DNA of 64,000 bases from Sphingomonas sp. G-3-2-10 (GCF_012927115.1 NZ_JABBFY010000001.1:372001-436000); one strand, 5' to 3'. Shown: positions 36,083-46,059, counted from the stretch's first letter. Notes: a model not told the origin generated them from the letters alone. A program made the numbers and translations.

Positions 36083-36379
36083 GTGCTCATGCACGAACGG
36101 ATTTTCACCCGCAGCGACCGCGAAAGCCTGGATGCCCGCGTCTGGGCAACCGGTGCGCCGTCGCCCAGCGTGCACGGCATCCGCACACTTTCGATGTGCG
36201 GCGCCTGCCTCGATCACGAAGGCGAACTGGAAACCGGCGTCACCACTCGCGTCTCGATCGGCCGCATCGCCAATATTCCGGCGATCGTGACCTGGGTGCG
36301 GGAAGGCTGTGCCGGCATCCGTTTCGATTATCCGATCGACCTGACAGCGGCGCGCCGGGAGCGGCTGGCTTCGGCCTGA
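36083..36379 (+). CDS. PilZ-domain protein, copy 2
   Basis: A 98-residue protein starting at GTG 36083 (AAAAGG six bases ahead); ATG 36089 is an alternative. It matches the upstream copy over RTLSMCGACLDHEG, VSIGRIANIPAIV and AGIRFDYPIDL. The c-di-GMP box is changed (LSMCG in place of NLSISG), so this copy may have lost or changed ligand binding. The pair probably arose by tandem duplication. Confidence 0.7.
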   Translation: MLMHERIFTRSDRESLDARVWATGAPSPSVHGIRTLSMCGACLDHEGELETGVTTRVSIGRIANIPAIVTWVREGCAGIRFDYPIDLTAARRERLASA

Positions 36380-36419
36380 GACGGTTTGCGATTGAACCGG
36401 ATTGTGGCAGGCTGGAGCC

Positions 36420-36791
36420 GTGGACGGATCGTCGGCCTCCTCGCCTAGAAGGGCATGGCTAAGCCGGTACTTCCCGGCCTGGCTTCTTTTCATGCTGGCC
36501 CATGCTTGTTTCCGCGACGGGTTCACCGCGGAAGGCTTTGGCCGCTTCGGGCAGGCCGTCGCCGGGCTGGCGGTAGCCGGATTGGCGATGTGGCCCGCAT
36601 TAAAGCTGAGCCGGCCAAGACTGACCTATTATTTACTGGCTGTGCTGTCCTGCGCGATCGGGTGCCTTTTCGTTGTTTTCCCTGCGCTGAACGGGGCAGG
36701 CAGTTTGATCGGGATCATGGCGTTGGCGGGCGTAACCGCGCTGGGCCTCGTCTGGTGCATCTACTACGAGCGAACCGAACCGCTGGCCTGA
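36420..36791 (+). CDS. Small integral membrane protein of unknown function
   Basis: A 123-residue protein starting at GTG 36420 with four hydrophobic helices (AWLLFMLAHACF, FGQAVAGLAVAGLAMWP, YYLLAVLSCAIGCLFVVFP, LIGIMALAGVTALGLVWCIYY) ending YERTEPLA. It lies 59 bases ahead of ccmC on the same strand and may share its transcript. No family was recognised. The start codon is uncertain. Confidence 0.55.
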   Translation: MDGSSASSPRRAWLSRYFPAWLLFMLAHACFRDGFTAEGFGRFGQAVAGLAVAGLAMWPALKLSRPRLTYYLLAVLSCAIGCLFVVFPALNGAGSLIGIMALAGVTALGLVWCIYYERTEPLA

Positions 36792-36850
36792 GCCAAACCA
36801 GCGCTGCGACAACGCCGCGACGAAATCGCGCCGGATGCAGCCAACCCGGC

Positions 36851-37612
36851 ATGGATTCCCCGGACGAACCCCGCTATTCCGCCCGCGTGGCCGTTCTTCA
36901 TGCCCTTGCAAACCCCACGCGCTTTCTGAAGATCGCGCGTCCGTTGACGCCCGTGCTGTTCTGGGCGGGCGTGGCGCTGGCTGCGTTCGGGGCGTGGGCC
37001 GGGCTTACGCAGACGCCGCCAGATTATCTGCAGGGCGAAACCGTCCGCATCCTCTACATCCACGTTCCCTCCGCATGGCTCGGCCTTGGCGGGTGGAGCG
37101 GGCTGGCGATCGCCAGCCTTTGCTACCTGATCTGGCGGCATCCGCTGGCGAACCTTGCCGCGCGGGCGATGGCTCCGGCGGGCGCGCTGTTCGCTGCGGT
37201 CTGCCTGCTCACCGGATCGATCTGGGGCCGCCCGGCATGGGGCACCTGGTGGGAGTGGGACGGACGGCTGACGTCGATGCTCGTCCTGTTCTTCGTCTAT
37301 ATCGCTTATATCGCGCTGGCCAAAGCTGACGCAGAACGGGGCGGCGACGGCCGCGTGCCGGCGCTGTTCGGCGTGGCGGGCACGGTGCTGCTGCCGATCA
37401 TCCGTTACTCGGTGGTGTGGTGGAACACGCTGCATCAGGGGCAGAGCATCGGGCTGACGAAGTCGACCATCGATTCGTCGATGCTGTGGCCGCTGTGGTT
37501 CACGCTGGCGGGGTTCACCCTGATCTATTCGGGCATCGTGCTGATGCGGATGCGCGCGGCGCTGGCAAGCCAGAAGGTCGAGGCGCGGATGAAGCGGATG
37601 GCGGCGCAATGA
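36851..37612 (+). CDS. ccmC: Heme exporter/transfer protein CcmC
   Basis: A 253-residue inner-membrane protein with six helices and the heme-handling Trp-rich motif WGTWWEWDGRLT between them. CcmC loads periplasmic heme onto CcmE in system I cytochrome c maturation. Conserved His residues occur in YIHVPSAW and NTLHQGQSI. ATG 36851 was used. ccmA and ccmB, often just upstream, are absent here and must be elsewhere. The stop overlaps the ccmD start (ATGA). Confidence 0.95.
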   Translation: MDSPDEPRYSARVAVLHALANPTRFLKIARPLTPVLFWAGVALAAFGAWAGLTQTPPDYLQGETVRILYIHVPSAWLGLGGWSGLAIASLCYLIWRHPLANLAARAMAPAGALFAAVCLLTGSIWGRPAWGTWWEWDGRLTSMLVLFFVYIAYIALAKADAERGGDGRVPALFGVAGTVLLPIIRYSVVWWNTLHQGQSIGLTKSTIDSSMLWPLWFTLAGFTLIYSGIVLMRMRAALASQKVEARMKRMAAQ

Positions 37613-37737
37613 CGCACTGGGATTATGTGACCGCGGCCTATGTGGTGACGATCGCCGGGACCGTGGGTCTCGCCATCGCCAGCTATGTCGCGATGCGCCG
37701 CGCCGAAGCGGCTGCCGAGGAATTGAAGCGGAAATGA
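37609..37737 (+). CDS. ccmD: Heme exporter protein CcmD
   Basis: A 42-residue single-helix protein, MTHWDYVTAAYVVTIAG onward, with a charged C-terminus (EELKRK). It overlaps ccmC and ccmE by four bases at each end, as is typical of this operon. CcmD helps release heme-loaded CcmE from CcmABC. Confidence 0.88.
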   Translation: MTHWDYVTAAYVVTIAGTVGLAIASYVAMRRAEAAAEELKRK

Positions 37738-38171
37738 TGAAGCCGAAACACCAACGCCTCGCGCTGGGCCTAGCGGCGCTGGCGGCGATCGCGGGCGCGA
37801 GCGGGCTGGCCCTGTCGGCGCTGAAGGACGAAGCCGCCTTCTTCTATTCGCCCGGAGATGTCGCCGGTAAGCCCTTGCCGCTGGGCAAGAATGTCCGGCT
37901 GGGCGGGATGGTCGAGGCCGGATCGATCGTGCGTGCGGCGGACGGCGTGTCGATCCGCTTTATCGTCACCGACGGCAAGGCGAAGACCCCCGTTTCGTTT
38001 CGCGGCGTGACTCCCGATCTGTTCAAGGAAGGATCGGGCGCGGTCGCTGAGGGACAGTTCCAGGCCGATGGCAGTTTCGTGGCGGACAATCTGCTCGCCA
38101 AGCATGACGAGCGCTACATGCCGCCGCAGATGGAAGGCAAGATGCACAAGTCGGACAGCCTCGAGCAATGA
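37734..38171 (+). CDS. ccmE: Cytochrome c maturation heme chaperone CcmE
   Basis: A 145-residue periplasmic chaperone anchored by one N-terminal helix, with an OB-fold. The heme-binding His is in LLAKHDERYMPP, the family signature HxxxY. It carries heme from CcmC to CcmF. Start ATG 37734, overlapping the ccmD stop, and its own stop overlaps ccmF. Confidence 0.95.
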   Translation: MMKPKHQRLALGLAALAAIAGASGLALSALKDEAAFFYSPGDVAGKPLPLGKNVRLGGMVEAGSIVRAADGVSIRFIVTDGKAKTPVSFRGVTPDLFKEGSGAVAEGQFQADGSFVADNLLAKHDERYMPPQMEGKMHKSDSLEQ

Positions 38172-40093
38172 TCGCCGAGGGGGGGCTTGCCGCACTGTGG
38201 ATCGCGGCAGCGCTGGCTTTGGTCCAACTCACGCTGGGCTGGGGTGCGGCGCGTTCGGGTTCCGAGGAACTGATCACCGCCGTCCGTCGCATCGCCATCG
38301 CACAGGGCGTGCTGGCCGCGCTGGCGTTCGGCATCCTGATCCTGCTGTTCCTCAATTCCGACATGTCGGTGCTGCTGGTCGCGACCAACAGCCATTCGGC
38401 CAAGCCGTTGCTCTACAAGTTTGCCGGGGCATGGGGGAACCATGAGGGCTCGATGCTGCTGTGGGTCACCGTGCTCGCGGTGGCCGGGGCGTGCGTCGCG
38501 CTGTTCGAGCGGCGGCTGCCGGGCAAGACGCTCGCTGCGACGCTCGGTGCGCAAGCGGCGATGGCGCTGGGCTTCTACGCCTTCATCGTCTTCGCCTCGA
38601 ACCCGTTTCTGCGCATCGATCCGCCGCCGCCCGACGGGCAGGGGCTGAACCCGCTGCTGCAGGACCCGGGCCTCGCCTTCCATCCGCCCGCGCTCTATTT
38701 CGGCTATGTCGGCCTCTCGGTCGCCTTCAGCTTCGCGGTGGGGGCGCTGGTGATGCGCGACGTCGGCCCGGCGTTCGCCAGGGCGATGCGGCCCTGGGTG
38801 CTGGCGGCATGGATCTTCCTGACGATCGGTATCACCGCCGGCAGCTATTGGGCCTATTATGAACTGGGCTGGGGCGGCTGGTGGTTCTGGGATCCGGTCG
38901 AGAATGCGTCGCTGATGCCGTGGCTCGCCGCGACGGCCCTGCTCCATTCGGTGACGGTGCTGGCGACCCGCGACGGCCTTCGCGCATGGACGCTGATGCT
39001 GGCTTTGGTCGCCTTCGCCATGTCGATGCTCGGCACCTTCCTCGTCCGCTCGGGTATCCTCGTTTCGGTCCATGCCTTTGCCGTCGATCCGACGCGGGGC
39101 AGCTTCATCCTCGCACTGCTCGGCATCTATATCGGCGGCGCGCTGGCGCTGTTCGGGGCGCGCGTGGGCACGATCCGGCAGGGTTCGACCTTCCAGCTCG
39201 TCAGCCGCGAAGGCGCGCTGGTGCTCAACAATCTGCTGCTGTCGGTCCTGCTCGGTATCGTCTTCATCGGTACGCTCTATCCGCTGGTGGCGCAGGCGAT
39301 GGGGCAGCAGCTGTCGATCGGTCCGCCCTTCTTCAACAAAGCAGGTATCCCGGTCACGCTAGTGCTGATCGTTGCGACGATGGCCGGGCCGCTGCTGAAA
39401 TGGCGCAAGGACAAATGGTCCGAGCTGGGCCGCAAGATGCTGGTGCCCGCCGCCGCCGCGATCACCGTTACGGTGATGCTGCTGGTCGTCGCGCCGGGGA
39501 TCAGCCTTAACGCGACGCTTGGCCTGATCGCCGCCGGCGCGCTGGCGGTGGCCAGCCTGGTGCCGCTGTGGAAGCGCAATCTGCGCCGCACGCCGATGCA
39601 CATCTACGGCATGGTGGTCGCGCATCTCGGCGTCGCGGTGAGCATCGCCGGCATGGCCAGCGACGCGGCCTTCACGCAGGAGCGGCTCGCCGCGGTCCGC
39701 GTCGGCGAAGTCGTCACGGTCGGCCCGTTCGAAGCCAAGCTGGCCGAAGTGCGCCCGACGCTGGGCCAGAACTGGTCGGCGGTCGAGGCGGTGCTGATCG
39801 TCCGCAAGGGCGACGGCAAGCCGTTCGAGATCAATCCGCAGCAGCGCTTCTTCACCGATCCGGTGACCACCACCAGCGAAGCCGCGATCCAGACGCTGTG
39901 GGACGGCCAGCTCTATACCGTGATCGGCGCGGGCGAAGGCAGCGGCAAGGACGCGCGCTGGCAGATTCGCTTGTGGTGGAAGCCGTTCGTCACCTTCATC
40001 TGGTTCGGCGGCTTCCTGATCGCGTTCGGCGCGCTTCTCGCGCTGGTTGGCCGGGTCCGCCGCGAGCGCCGCAGCGAGGAGGCGTACGAATGA
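38168..40093 (+). CDS. ccmF: Heme lyase CcmF
   Basis: A 641-residue, roughly 14-helix inner-membrane subunit of the holocytochrome c synthase. The WWD motif WGGWWFWDPVENASLMPWL and conserved His-containing loops (NSHSAKP, NHEGSMLLW) that bind heme b are visible. It attaches heme from CcmE to apocytochrome c together with CcmH and CcmI. Coupled to both neighbours by 4-base overlaps. Confidence 0.96.
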   Translation: MIAEGGLAALWIAAALALVQLTLGWGAARSGSEELITAVRRIAIAQGVLAALAFGILILLFLNSDMSVLLVATNSHSAKPLLYKFAGAWGNHEGSMLLWVTVLAVAGACVALFERRLPGKTLAATLGAQAAMALGFYAFIVFASNPFLRIDPPPPDGQGLNPLLQDPGLAFHPPALYFGYVGLSVAFSFAVGALVMRDVGPAFARAMRPWVLAAWIFLTIGITAGSYWAYYELGWGGWWFWDPVENASLMPWLAATALLHSVTVLATRDGLRAWTLMLALVAFAMSMLGTFLVRSGILVSVHAFAVDPTRGSFILALLGIYIGGALALFGARVGTIRQGSTFQLVSREGALVLNNLLLSVLLGIVFIGTLYPLVAQAMGQQLSIGPPFFNKAGIPVTLVLIVATMAGPLLKWRKDKWSELGRKMLVPAAAAITVTVMLLVVAPGISLNATLGLIAAGALAVASLVPLWKRNLRRTPMHIYGMVVAHLGVAVSIAGMASDAAFTQERLAAVRVGEVVTVGPFEAKLAEVRPTLGQNWSAVEAVLIVRKGDGKPFEINPQQRFFTDPVTTTSEAAIQTLWDGQLYTVIGAGEGSGKDARWQIRLWWKPFVTFIWFGGFLIAFGALLALVGRVRRERRSEEAYE

Positions 40094-40617
40094 GGCGGTT
40101 GCTGATCTGGGCGCCGCTCGCGCTGTTCGTCTTGGTCTTCGGGCTGGTTGCTTCCGGCTTGTTCGCGCCGGGCGAGCGTGCGGTGAAATCCGCGATGATC
40201 GGCCAGCCCGCGCCGGCCTTCACGCTGCCCGCGCTGCTGCCGGGCAAGCCGGGTGTCGACAGCAAGACCTTCGCGGATGGGAAACCGCGGCTGGTCAACG
40301 TCTTCGCCAGCTGGTGCGGCCCCTGCATCGCCGAAGCGCCGCAGCTGATGAAGATGAGGGAAATGGGCATCGAGATCGTCGGCATCGCCACGGCGGACAC
40401 GCCCGAGGCGATGCTTGGCTTCCTGACGCGCAACGGCGATCCCTTCACCGCCATCGGCGACGATCGCAACCGCAAGGTCCAGTTCGCGTTCGGTTCGGCC
40501 GGCGTGCCCGAAACCTTCGTGATCGATGGCAAGGGCAAGGTGACCTACCAGCATATCGGCTATGTCGGCCCGCAGGACATGCCCAAGCTGCTCGAAGCAT
40601 TGGCGGCGGCGCGATGA
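40090..40617 (+). CDS. ccmG: Thiol:disulfide interchange protein CcmG/DsbE
   Basis: A 175-residue thioredoxin-like protein anchored by an N-terminal helix (LLIWAPLALFVLVFGLVAS). The active site is WCGPC in FASWCGPCIAEAP, and the cis-Pro loop is GVPETFVI. It reduces apocytochrome c haem-binding cysteines in the periplasm. The start overlaps the ccmF stop. Confidence 0.95.
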   Translation: MRRLLIWAPLALFVLVFGLVASGLFAPGERAVKSAMIGQPAPAFTLPALLPGKPGVDSKTFADGKPRLVNVFASWCGPCIAEAPQLMKMREMGIEIVGIATADTPEAMLGFLTRNGDPFTAIGDDRNRKVQFAFGSAGVPETFVIDGKGKVTYQHIGYVGPQDMPKLLEALAAAR

Positions 40618-41051
40618 AGCGCTTCCTCCTCCTGCTGACGCTGATGTTCGCGGCGCCCGCGCTCGCCGATTCCGGCCTGCCGCCACCCGAGCTCGCCTAT
40701 ACCCAGCTCAGGGACCCGGCGAAGGAACTCCGTGCCAAGGCGCTGATGGAGACGTTGCGCTGCCTCGTCTGCCAAGGCCAGTCGATCGCCGACAGCGATG
40801 CGGAAATGGCGGCCGATATGCGTGCACTGGTGCGGCAGCGGATCGAAGCGGGCGAGACGCCCGATCAGGTGCGCGGCTGGTTGATCCAGCGTTATGGCGA
40901 TTACGTCACTTATGATCCGCCCTTCAGCTGGCTGACCGCGCCGCTCTGGGCCGCGCCGGTCCTGTTGATCGCGATCGGCCTGTTCATCGCGCGCCGTTCG
41001 TTCGGCAAGGACGATGACGAGAGCGAAGGGCAGGAGGGTACCAGGGCATGA
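40614..41051 (+). CDS. ccmH: Cytochrome c maturation protein CcmH
   Basis: A 145-residue protein with a signal peptide (cut after ALA), the redox motif LRCLVCQGQSIADS and one C-terminal membrane helix (APVLLIAIGLFIARR). It holds apocytochrome c reduced for the CcmF lyase. This is the short, split form (Ccl2/CycL); the TPR part is the next gene. Confidence 0.94.
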   Translation: MKRFLLLLTLMFAAPALADSGLPPPELAYTQLRDPAKELRAKALMETLRCLVCQGQSIADSDAEMAADMRALVRQRIEAGETPDQVRGWLIQRYGDYVTYDPPFSWLTAPLWAAPVLLIAIGLFIARRSFGKDDDESEGQEGTRA

Positions 41052-41710
41052 GCGGCTGGATCATGCTGGCGATCGTCGCGGCCTTCACGGGCGCGCTGCT
41101 GTTCGCGATCGGATTCCCGAAACGCCTCTGGACCATCGCCGCGACCGCGCTGACGCTGGGCGCGACCGGCTATGCATGGCAGGGCAGCCCCGGGCTGCCG
41201 GGCCATTCGGTGCTGACGAAGGAAAAGACCGGCGAAGTCGATCCGGGGATGATCGAACTGCGCGAGGCGTTCTTCGGCCGCTATAATTTCTCGTACAATT
41301 ATTTCGCCGTCTCGGATTCGATGATGCGGCGGGGGCGGCCCGATCTGGCGGTGATCGCGATGCGTGGCGCGGTCGCGAAGGGCCCCGGCGACGCCGGCGT
41401 GTGGACCGGTCTTGGCATGGCGCTGGCCGAGCATGACCGGGAAGTGTCGCCCGCGTCGAAGCTGGCGTTCGATCGCGCGATGGAGCTGTGGCCGCAAAAT
41501 CCCGGCCCACCCTATTTCCTCGGTCTCTACTACGCGAGGATGGGGCAGTTCGCCGAAGCGCGGAAATGGTGGGTGAAGGCGATCGAGCTTTCGCCCGACG
41601 ACGTTTCGTACCGGCAGCCGCTGGTCGAATGGCTCGCGCGGCTGGATGAGGTGATCGCCAGACAGGCCGGTCAGGGGCCGCAGCAGCCACCAGTGCCGCC
41701 GCAGCCCTGA
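41048..41710 (+). CDS. ccmI: TPR protein, CcmI-like
   Basis: A 220-residue protein with an N-terminal membrane segment and a second hydrophobic stretch, then two to three TPR-like repeats (about 85-205, e.g. AGVWTGLGMALAEHD and PYFLGLYYARMGQFAEARKWW). Its place at the end of the ccm operon and the fold fit CcmI/CycH, which hands apocytochrome c to the lyase. It is shorter than the classic 400-residue CcmI. Confidence 0.8.
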   Translation: MSGWIMLAIVAAFTGALLFAIGFPKRLWTIAATALTLGATGYAWQGSPGLPGHSVLTKEKTGEVDPGMIELREAFFGRYNFSYNYFAVSDSMMRRGRPDLAVIAMRGAVAKGPGDAGVWTGLGMALAEHDREVSPASKLAFDRAMELWPQNPGPPYFLGLYYARMGQFAEARKWWVKAIELSPDDVSYRQPLVEWLARLDEVIARQAGQGPQQPPVPPQP

Positions 41711-41711
41711 A

Positions 41712-41736
41712 GTCCCTCCCCCGCGGGGAGAGGGAC
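41712..41736. repeat. Palindromic hairpin element, copy 2
   Basis: GTCCCT (41712-41717) pairs with AGGGAC (41731-41736), and CCCC with GGGG inside. It lies in the 34-base gap between convergent ccmI and ald, and belongs with the elements at 23098 and 49935 by layout and composition. Confidence 0.55.
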
Positions 41737-41744
41737 AGCGTCGT

Positions 41745-42851
41745 TTACTCGCCCCAGGCTTCGAACGGCAGGTCGAGCGCTTCGGCAACTGCGGCGTGGC
41801 GGATCTTCCCCTCGGAGACGTTCAGGCCGGCGGCGAGGTGGCGATCCGCCTTCATCGCGGCTTCCGCGCCCTTGTTTGCCAGCTTCAGCACGAAGGGCAG
41901 CGTCGCGTTGTTGAGCGCGATGGCGGAGGTGCGGGCGAGCGCGCCGGGCATGTTCGCGACGCAATAATGGATCACGTCGTCCACCACATAGACCGGGTCG
42001 TCATGCGTGGTGGCATGGCTGGTCTCGAAACAGCCGCCCTGATCGATCGCGATGTCGACCAGCACCGATCCGCGCATCATCGTCTTCAGCATGTCGCGGG
42101 TCACCAGCTTCGGCGCGGCCGCGCCCGGCACCAGAACTGCGCCGATCACCACCTGCGAGCGTGCCACGGCTTCGGCGATCGCCGCCTTGTTGGCATAGGC
42201 GGTCTTGATCTGGCTGCCGAAATGCATGTCCAGCTCGGCCAGCCGCTCGTTGTTGATGTCATAGATCGTCACGTCGGCGCGCAGGCCTACGGCCATCTGC
42301 GCGGCATTGATGCCCGATACGCCGCCACCCAGGATCGCGACCTTGCACGGCGCGACGCCGGGGACGCCGCCCAGCAATTCGCCGCGGCCGCCCTGTTCCT
42401 TCTCCAGATAATGCGCCGCCACCTGGATCGACATGCGTCCGGCGACTTCGCTCATCGGCTTGAGCAGGGGCAGGGCGCCCGAGTTCGACGTCACGGTCTC
42501 ATAGGCGATGCAGGTCGCGCCCGACTGCATCAGGCCTTCGGTCTGCGGCTTGTCTGCGGCGAGGTGGAGATAGGTGAAGAGCAGGTGCCGCGGCTCGAGC
42601 ATCGCGATCTCGACTGCCTGGGGTTCCTTCACCTTCACGATCATGTCGGAGCCCGCGAACACCGCGGCCGCGTCGGGCGCGATCTTCGCACCGACCGAGG
42701 TATAGGCCGAATCGTCGAAGTCGATGCCCATGCCCGCTCTGGTCTCGACCAGAACCTCATGTCCGGCATGGACGAGTTCGGCCACCGAGCCGGGGGTCAG
42801 GCCGACGCGATATTCGCGGTTCTTGATTTCCTTGGGCACACCGATGCGCAT
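41745..42851 (-). CDS. ald: Alanine dehydrogenase
   Basis: A 368-residue NAD-dependent enzyme interconverting L-alanine and pyruvate plus ammonia. The N-terminal signature MRIGVPKEIKNREYRVGLTP is exact for the family, the NAD-binding motif is ILGGGVSGINAAQ, and the conserved Lys and His regions (VKVKEPQ, LFTYLHLA) are present. RBS GGAGAG lies just before the start. A divergent Lrp-family gene stands 137 bases away, a classic regulator-target pair. Confidence 0.96.
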   Translation of the reverse strand: MRIGVPKEIKNREYRVGLTPGSVAELVHAGHEVLVETRAGMGIDFDDSAYTSVGAKIAPDAAAVFAGSDMIVKVKEPQAVEIAMLEPRHLLFTYLHLAADKPQTEGLMQSGATCIAYETVTSNSGALPLLKPMSEVAGRMSIQVAAHYLEKEQGGRGELLGGVPGVAPCKVAILGGGVSGINAAQMAVGLRADVTIYDINNERLAELDMHFGSQIKTAYANKAAIAEAVARSQVVIGAVLVPGAAAPKLVTRDMLKTMMRGSVLVDIAIDQGGCFETSHATTHDDPVYVVDDVIHYCVANMPGALARTSAIALNNATLPFVLKLANKGAEAAMKADRHLAAGLNVSEGKIRHAAVAEALDLPFEAWGE

Positions 42852-42988
42852 GGCAGCTCTCCTGGGATTTTGTTGGCTCCAGCCTATCGCGAAGTGGCGG
42901 CGCGAATCCCTGCAAAGTTGCGCATCGAACTATGGTTCCTGTGCATGGAAATGCTATATTGTCCGATCAAACCGGGAAATATTGCCGA

Positions 42989-43456
42989 ATGGATCGGATT
43001 TTCACTTCAATCCTGAAACTGCTGGCTGCCGATGCGAGGGCGCCGGTGAGCGGGATCGCCGCCGATGTCGGCCTCTCCCAATCGGCGTGCACGCGACGGA
43101 TTCAGGCGCTGGAGACGTCCGGCCATATTCAGGGCTATGGCGCGCGACTCGGCTATCGAGAACTGGGGTTCAAGGTGACGGCGCTGGTCGACATCACTTT
43201 GGGCACGCAGAAGGAAGACGATCTCGACCGGTTCGAACGCGCGGTTTCGGCGATCGACGGGGTGGTCGAATGTGCGCTCGTTTCGGGCGGGCAGGATTAC
43301 CGGCTGAAGATTCTCGCGCGCGATCTCGACGACTATGAGCGGCTCCATCGCGAGCATCTCGGCCGTTTGCCGGGGGTTGTGACGATCAATTCCAGCTTCG
43401 TCCTGCGCGCCGTGCCCACCCGGAGCGAAGCCGATGCGCTGTTTGCGGCCCGCTGA
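42989..43456 (+). CDS. Lrp/AsnC-family transcriptional regulator
   Basis: A 155-residue protein starting MDRIFTSILKLLAADAR. The N-terminal helix-turn-helix is VSGIAADVGLSQSACTRRI, and the C-terminal RAM ligand domain includes GVVECALVSGGQDY. It probably controls ald in response to alanine or another amino acid. The intergenic region holds two ATATTG motifs 23 bases apart (42956, 42979), which could be part of its binding site. Confidence 0.88.
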   Translation: MDRIFTSILKLLAADARAPVSGIAADVGLSQSACTRRIQALETSGHIQGYGARLGYRELGFKVTALVDITLGTQKEDDLDRFERAVSAIDGVVECALVSGGQDYRLKILARDLDDYERLHREHLGRLPGVVTINSSFVLRAVPTRSEADALFAAR

Positions 43457-43606
43457 GCGGAACCGAAAGCCCGGGGCGTCGGTTGCGACTTCGAATCGCG
43501 TTGCTAGCCCATGTTGCACGTGCTAACGCGCGCCACCATTTGAAGGCGAGAAACCGGGTCGTATGACCACGTCCATTCCCTTCTCACCGGCCAGTCTGTT
43601 CCGCCT

Positions 43607-45526
43607 GTGAGCACCCCCGACATCGCTGCACCCGATACGGCCCAGGACCATGTCCCGGGGCACGATCATTCGCAGGACGGCCTGATCAAGCTCGCCGTCG
43701 GCGCGATCGGCATCGTTTTCGGCGATATCGGCACCAGTCCGCTCTACGCGTTCCGCGAAACCTTCGCCGGTCACCATCCGCTCGCCCTCGACGAACTGCA
43801 CATCATGGGCGTCATCAGCCTGATGTTCTGGTCGATGATGATCGTGGTGACGCTGAAATACGTCACCATCATCATGCGGGCCGACAACAAGGGCGAGGGC
43901 GGCTCGCTCGCGCTGCTGGCGCTGATCAATTCGAAGAGCGGCCAGAAGAAATGGACTGCGGGAATCGTGCTGCTCGGCGTATTCGCGACGGCGCTCTTCT
44001 ATGGCGATTCGATGATCACCCCGGCCGTGTCGGTGCTCTCGGCGGTCGAGGGCCTCGCGATCGCCGCACCGGGCTTTGGCGGGCTGATCGTGCCGATTTC
44101 GGTTGCGATCATGGTTCTGCTCTTCTCGATCCAGAGCACGGGCACCGCGCGCGTGGGCGCATTCTTCGGGCCGATCATGCTGCTCTATTTCGCGTCGATC
44201 GCGGCGCTGGGCGTGATGAGCTTCATCCAGACGCCGGAGATATTGTGGGCGCTCGACCCGCGCCACGCGGTGATGTTCTTCGTCGACGATCCGCTGGCGG
44301 CCTTTCTCGCGCTCGGATCGGTCGTGCTGGCGGTGACCGGTGCGGAGGCGCTCTACGCCGATATGGGCCATTTCGGGCGCAAGCCGATCCGCGTGTCGTG
44401 GCTGTGGTTCGTCCTGCCGGCGCTGATGTGCAACTATATGGGGCAGGGCGCGCTGCTGATGCGCGACGTCTCGGCGATCAACAGCCCCTTCTACAATCTC
44501 GCCCCGCAGGCGCTGCAGCTGCCGATGGTGGCGCTGGCGACGATGGCCGCGATCATCGCGTCGCAGGCGGTCATTTCGGGCGCCTTCTCGGTCACGCAGC
44601 AGGCGATCCAGCTCGGTTTCATCCCGCGCCTGCGCATCGAGCATACCAGCGCCTCCACCGCCGGCCAGATCTACATCCCGCTCGTCAACTGGGCGTTGAT
44701 GGTGATGGTGATCCTGCTGGTGCTCAGCTTCCAGACCTCGTCGAACCTCACCGCGGCCTATGGCATCGCGGTGACCGGGGCGATGCTGATCGACAATTGC
44801 CTGCTCGCAGTCGTGCTGCTGACGCTGTGGGGATGGCGCAAGCGCTATGCGATCCCGGTGCTGGCGCTCTTCTTCGCAGTCGATCTGGCCTATTTCGCGG
44901 CCAACCTGACCAAGGTGCCCGATGGCGGCTGGTTCCCGCTGCTGATCGGCTTCGTGATCTTCACGCTGCTGACCACTTGGGCGAAGGGCCGCAAGCTGAT
45001 GATCGAGCGGCTGCGCGAGAGCGCGATGCCGATCAAGATATTCATCGAAAGCGCCGCCAATTCGGCCAGCCGGGTTCAGGGCACTGCGGTGTTCATGACC
45101 TCTACGCCCGACGGCGTGCCCCACGCGCTGCTCCACAACCTCAAGCACAACAAGGTGCTGCACGAGCGCGTGATCCTGCTCACCGTGAAGATCACCGATT
45201 CGCCTTTCGTGCCCGACGAGAACCGCATCCATCTCGACGATCTGGGCAAGGGCTTCCATCGCATGGTGCTGAAATACGGCTTCATGCAGGAAGCCGATGT
45301 GCCCGCCGCGCTCAAGATGGTCAGCCAGTGCGGCGCCGAGTTCAAGATGATGGACACCAGCTTCTTCCTAGCGCGGCAGACGCTGCTGCCGTCGTCGAAG
45401 CCGGGCATGGCGGTGTGGCGCGAAAAGCTGTTCGCCTGGATGCTGCGCAATGCCGAAAGCGCTATGGAGTTCTTCCGCCTGCCCACCAATCGCGTGGTCG
45501 AGCTGGGAAGCCAGGTCGAGATTTGA
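43607..45526 (+). CDS. kup: Low-affinity potassium transporter Kup
   Basis: A 639-residue inner-membrane K+/H+ symporter of the KUP/HAK/KT family. The signature [20 protein letters not shown] is intact near residue 33, with 12 predicted helices and a C-terminal cytoplasmic domain (about 460-639). It starts at GTG 43607; no ATG fits better. The N-terminus carries a short His/Asp-rich stretch ([10 protein letters not shown]). The stop overlaps the next gene. Confidence 0.95.
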   Translation: MSTPDIAAPDTAQDHVPGHDHSQDGLIKLAVGAIGIVFGDIGTSPLYAFRETFAGHHPLALDELHIMGVISLMFWSMMIVVTLKYVTIIMRADNKGEGGSLALLALINSKSGQKKWTAGIVLLGVFATALFYGDSMITPAVSVLSAVEGLAIAAPGFGGLIVPISVAIMVLLFSIQSTGTARVGAFFGPIMLLYFASIAALGVMSFIQTPEILWALDPRHAVMFFVDDPLAAFLALGSVVLAVTGAEALYADMGHFGRKPIRVSWLWFVLPALMCNYMGQGALLMRDVSAINSPFYNLAPQALQLPMVALATMAAIIASQAVISGAFSVTQQAIQLGFIPRLRIEHTSASTAGQIYIPLVNWALMVMVILLVLSFQTSSNLTAAYGIAVTGAMLIDNCLLAVVLLTLWGWRKRYAIPVLALFFAVDLAYFAANLTKVPDGGWFPLLIGFVIFTLLTTWAKGRKLMIERLRESAMPIKIFIESAANSASRVQGTAVFMTSTPDGVPHALLHNLKHNKVLHERVILLTVKITDSPFVPDENRIHLDDLGKGFHRMVLKYGFMQEADVPAALKMVSQCGAEFKMMDTSFFLARQTLLPSSKPGMAVWREKLFAWMLRNAESAMEFFRLPTNRVVELGSQVEI

Positions 45527-46059
45527 CCCCGGATCAGGTCGGGGGCGATGGCGCCAAACCCGCACCCCTGATCGTGACCGCGCTGTTCGGCCGGCAGGAT
45601 CAGGCGTGGTTCGACGCCCTGCGCCGCGAGCATTTCCCGCCGGATCGCAACTTTCTCGCTGCGCACCTGACGCTGTTTCACCATCTGCCGCCCTCGGTCG
45701 CGGAGGAGCTCAAGCACCGGCTGTCGCAGGAAACCCGCGGCATCCGCGCACCGCGGGCGCGCGTGACGGGGCTCATGTCGCTGGGGCGCGGCATCGCCTA
45801 TCGAATCGAGGTTCCCGAGCTGGATGCGGTTCGCGAGCGGCTGACCGAGGCGTTCGCAGGCCTGCTGATGCCGCAGGATGCCGGCCGCTGGCGGCCGCAC
45901 GTCACCGTCCAGAACAAGGTCAGTCCGTCGCTCGCGGCAGCGGTGATGAAGGCCTTGTCGCGCGATTTCGTGCCTCGCGAGGTCGAGATCGCGGGCCTGG
46001 CGAGCTGGCATTATCGCGGCGGCCCCTGGGAGTCGCATTCGCGTCATATGTTCGCTTGA
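45523..46059 (+). CDS. 2'-5' RNA ligase/LigT-like phosphoesterase family protein
   Basis: A 178-residue protein with the two HxT motifs of the 2H phosphoesterase superfamily, HLTLFHHL near residue 48 and HVTVQNKV near residue 126. Members act on cyclic phosphates of RNA or nucleotides; which applies here is not visible. The start is uncertain: TTG 45523 overlapping the kup stop, or GTG 45574, which would cut into the fold. Confidence 0.8.
   Translation: MTPDQVGGDGAKPAPLIVTALFGRQDQAWFDALRREHFPPDRNFLAAHLTLFHHLPPSVAEELKHRLSQETRGIRAPRARVTGLMSLGRGIAYRIEVPELDAVRERLTEAFAGLLMPQDAGRWRPHVTVQNKVSPSLAAAVMKALSRDFVPREVEIAGLASWHYRGGPWESHSRHMFA

Noticed and set aside
43523..45259. 578-residue open frame on the minus strand opposite kup
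   Set aside because: Antisense shadow rich in His/Arg/Gln; kup has an intact family signature.
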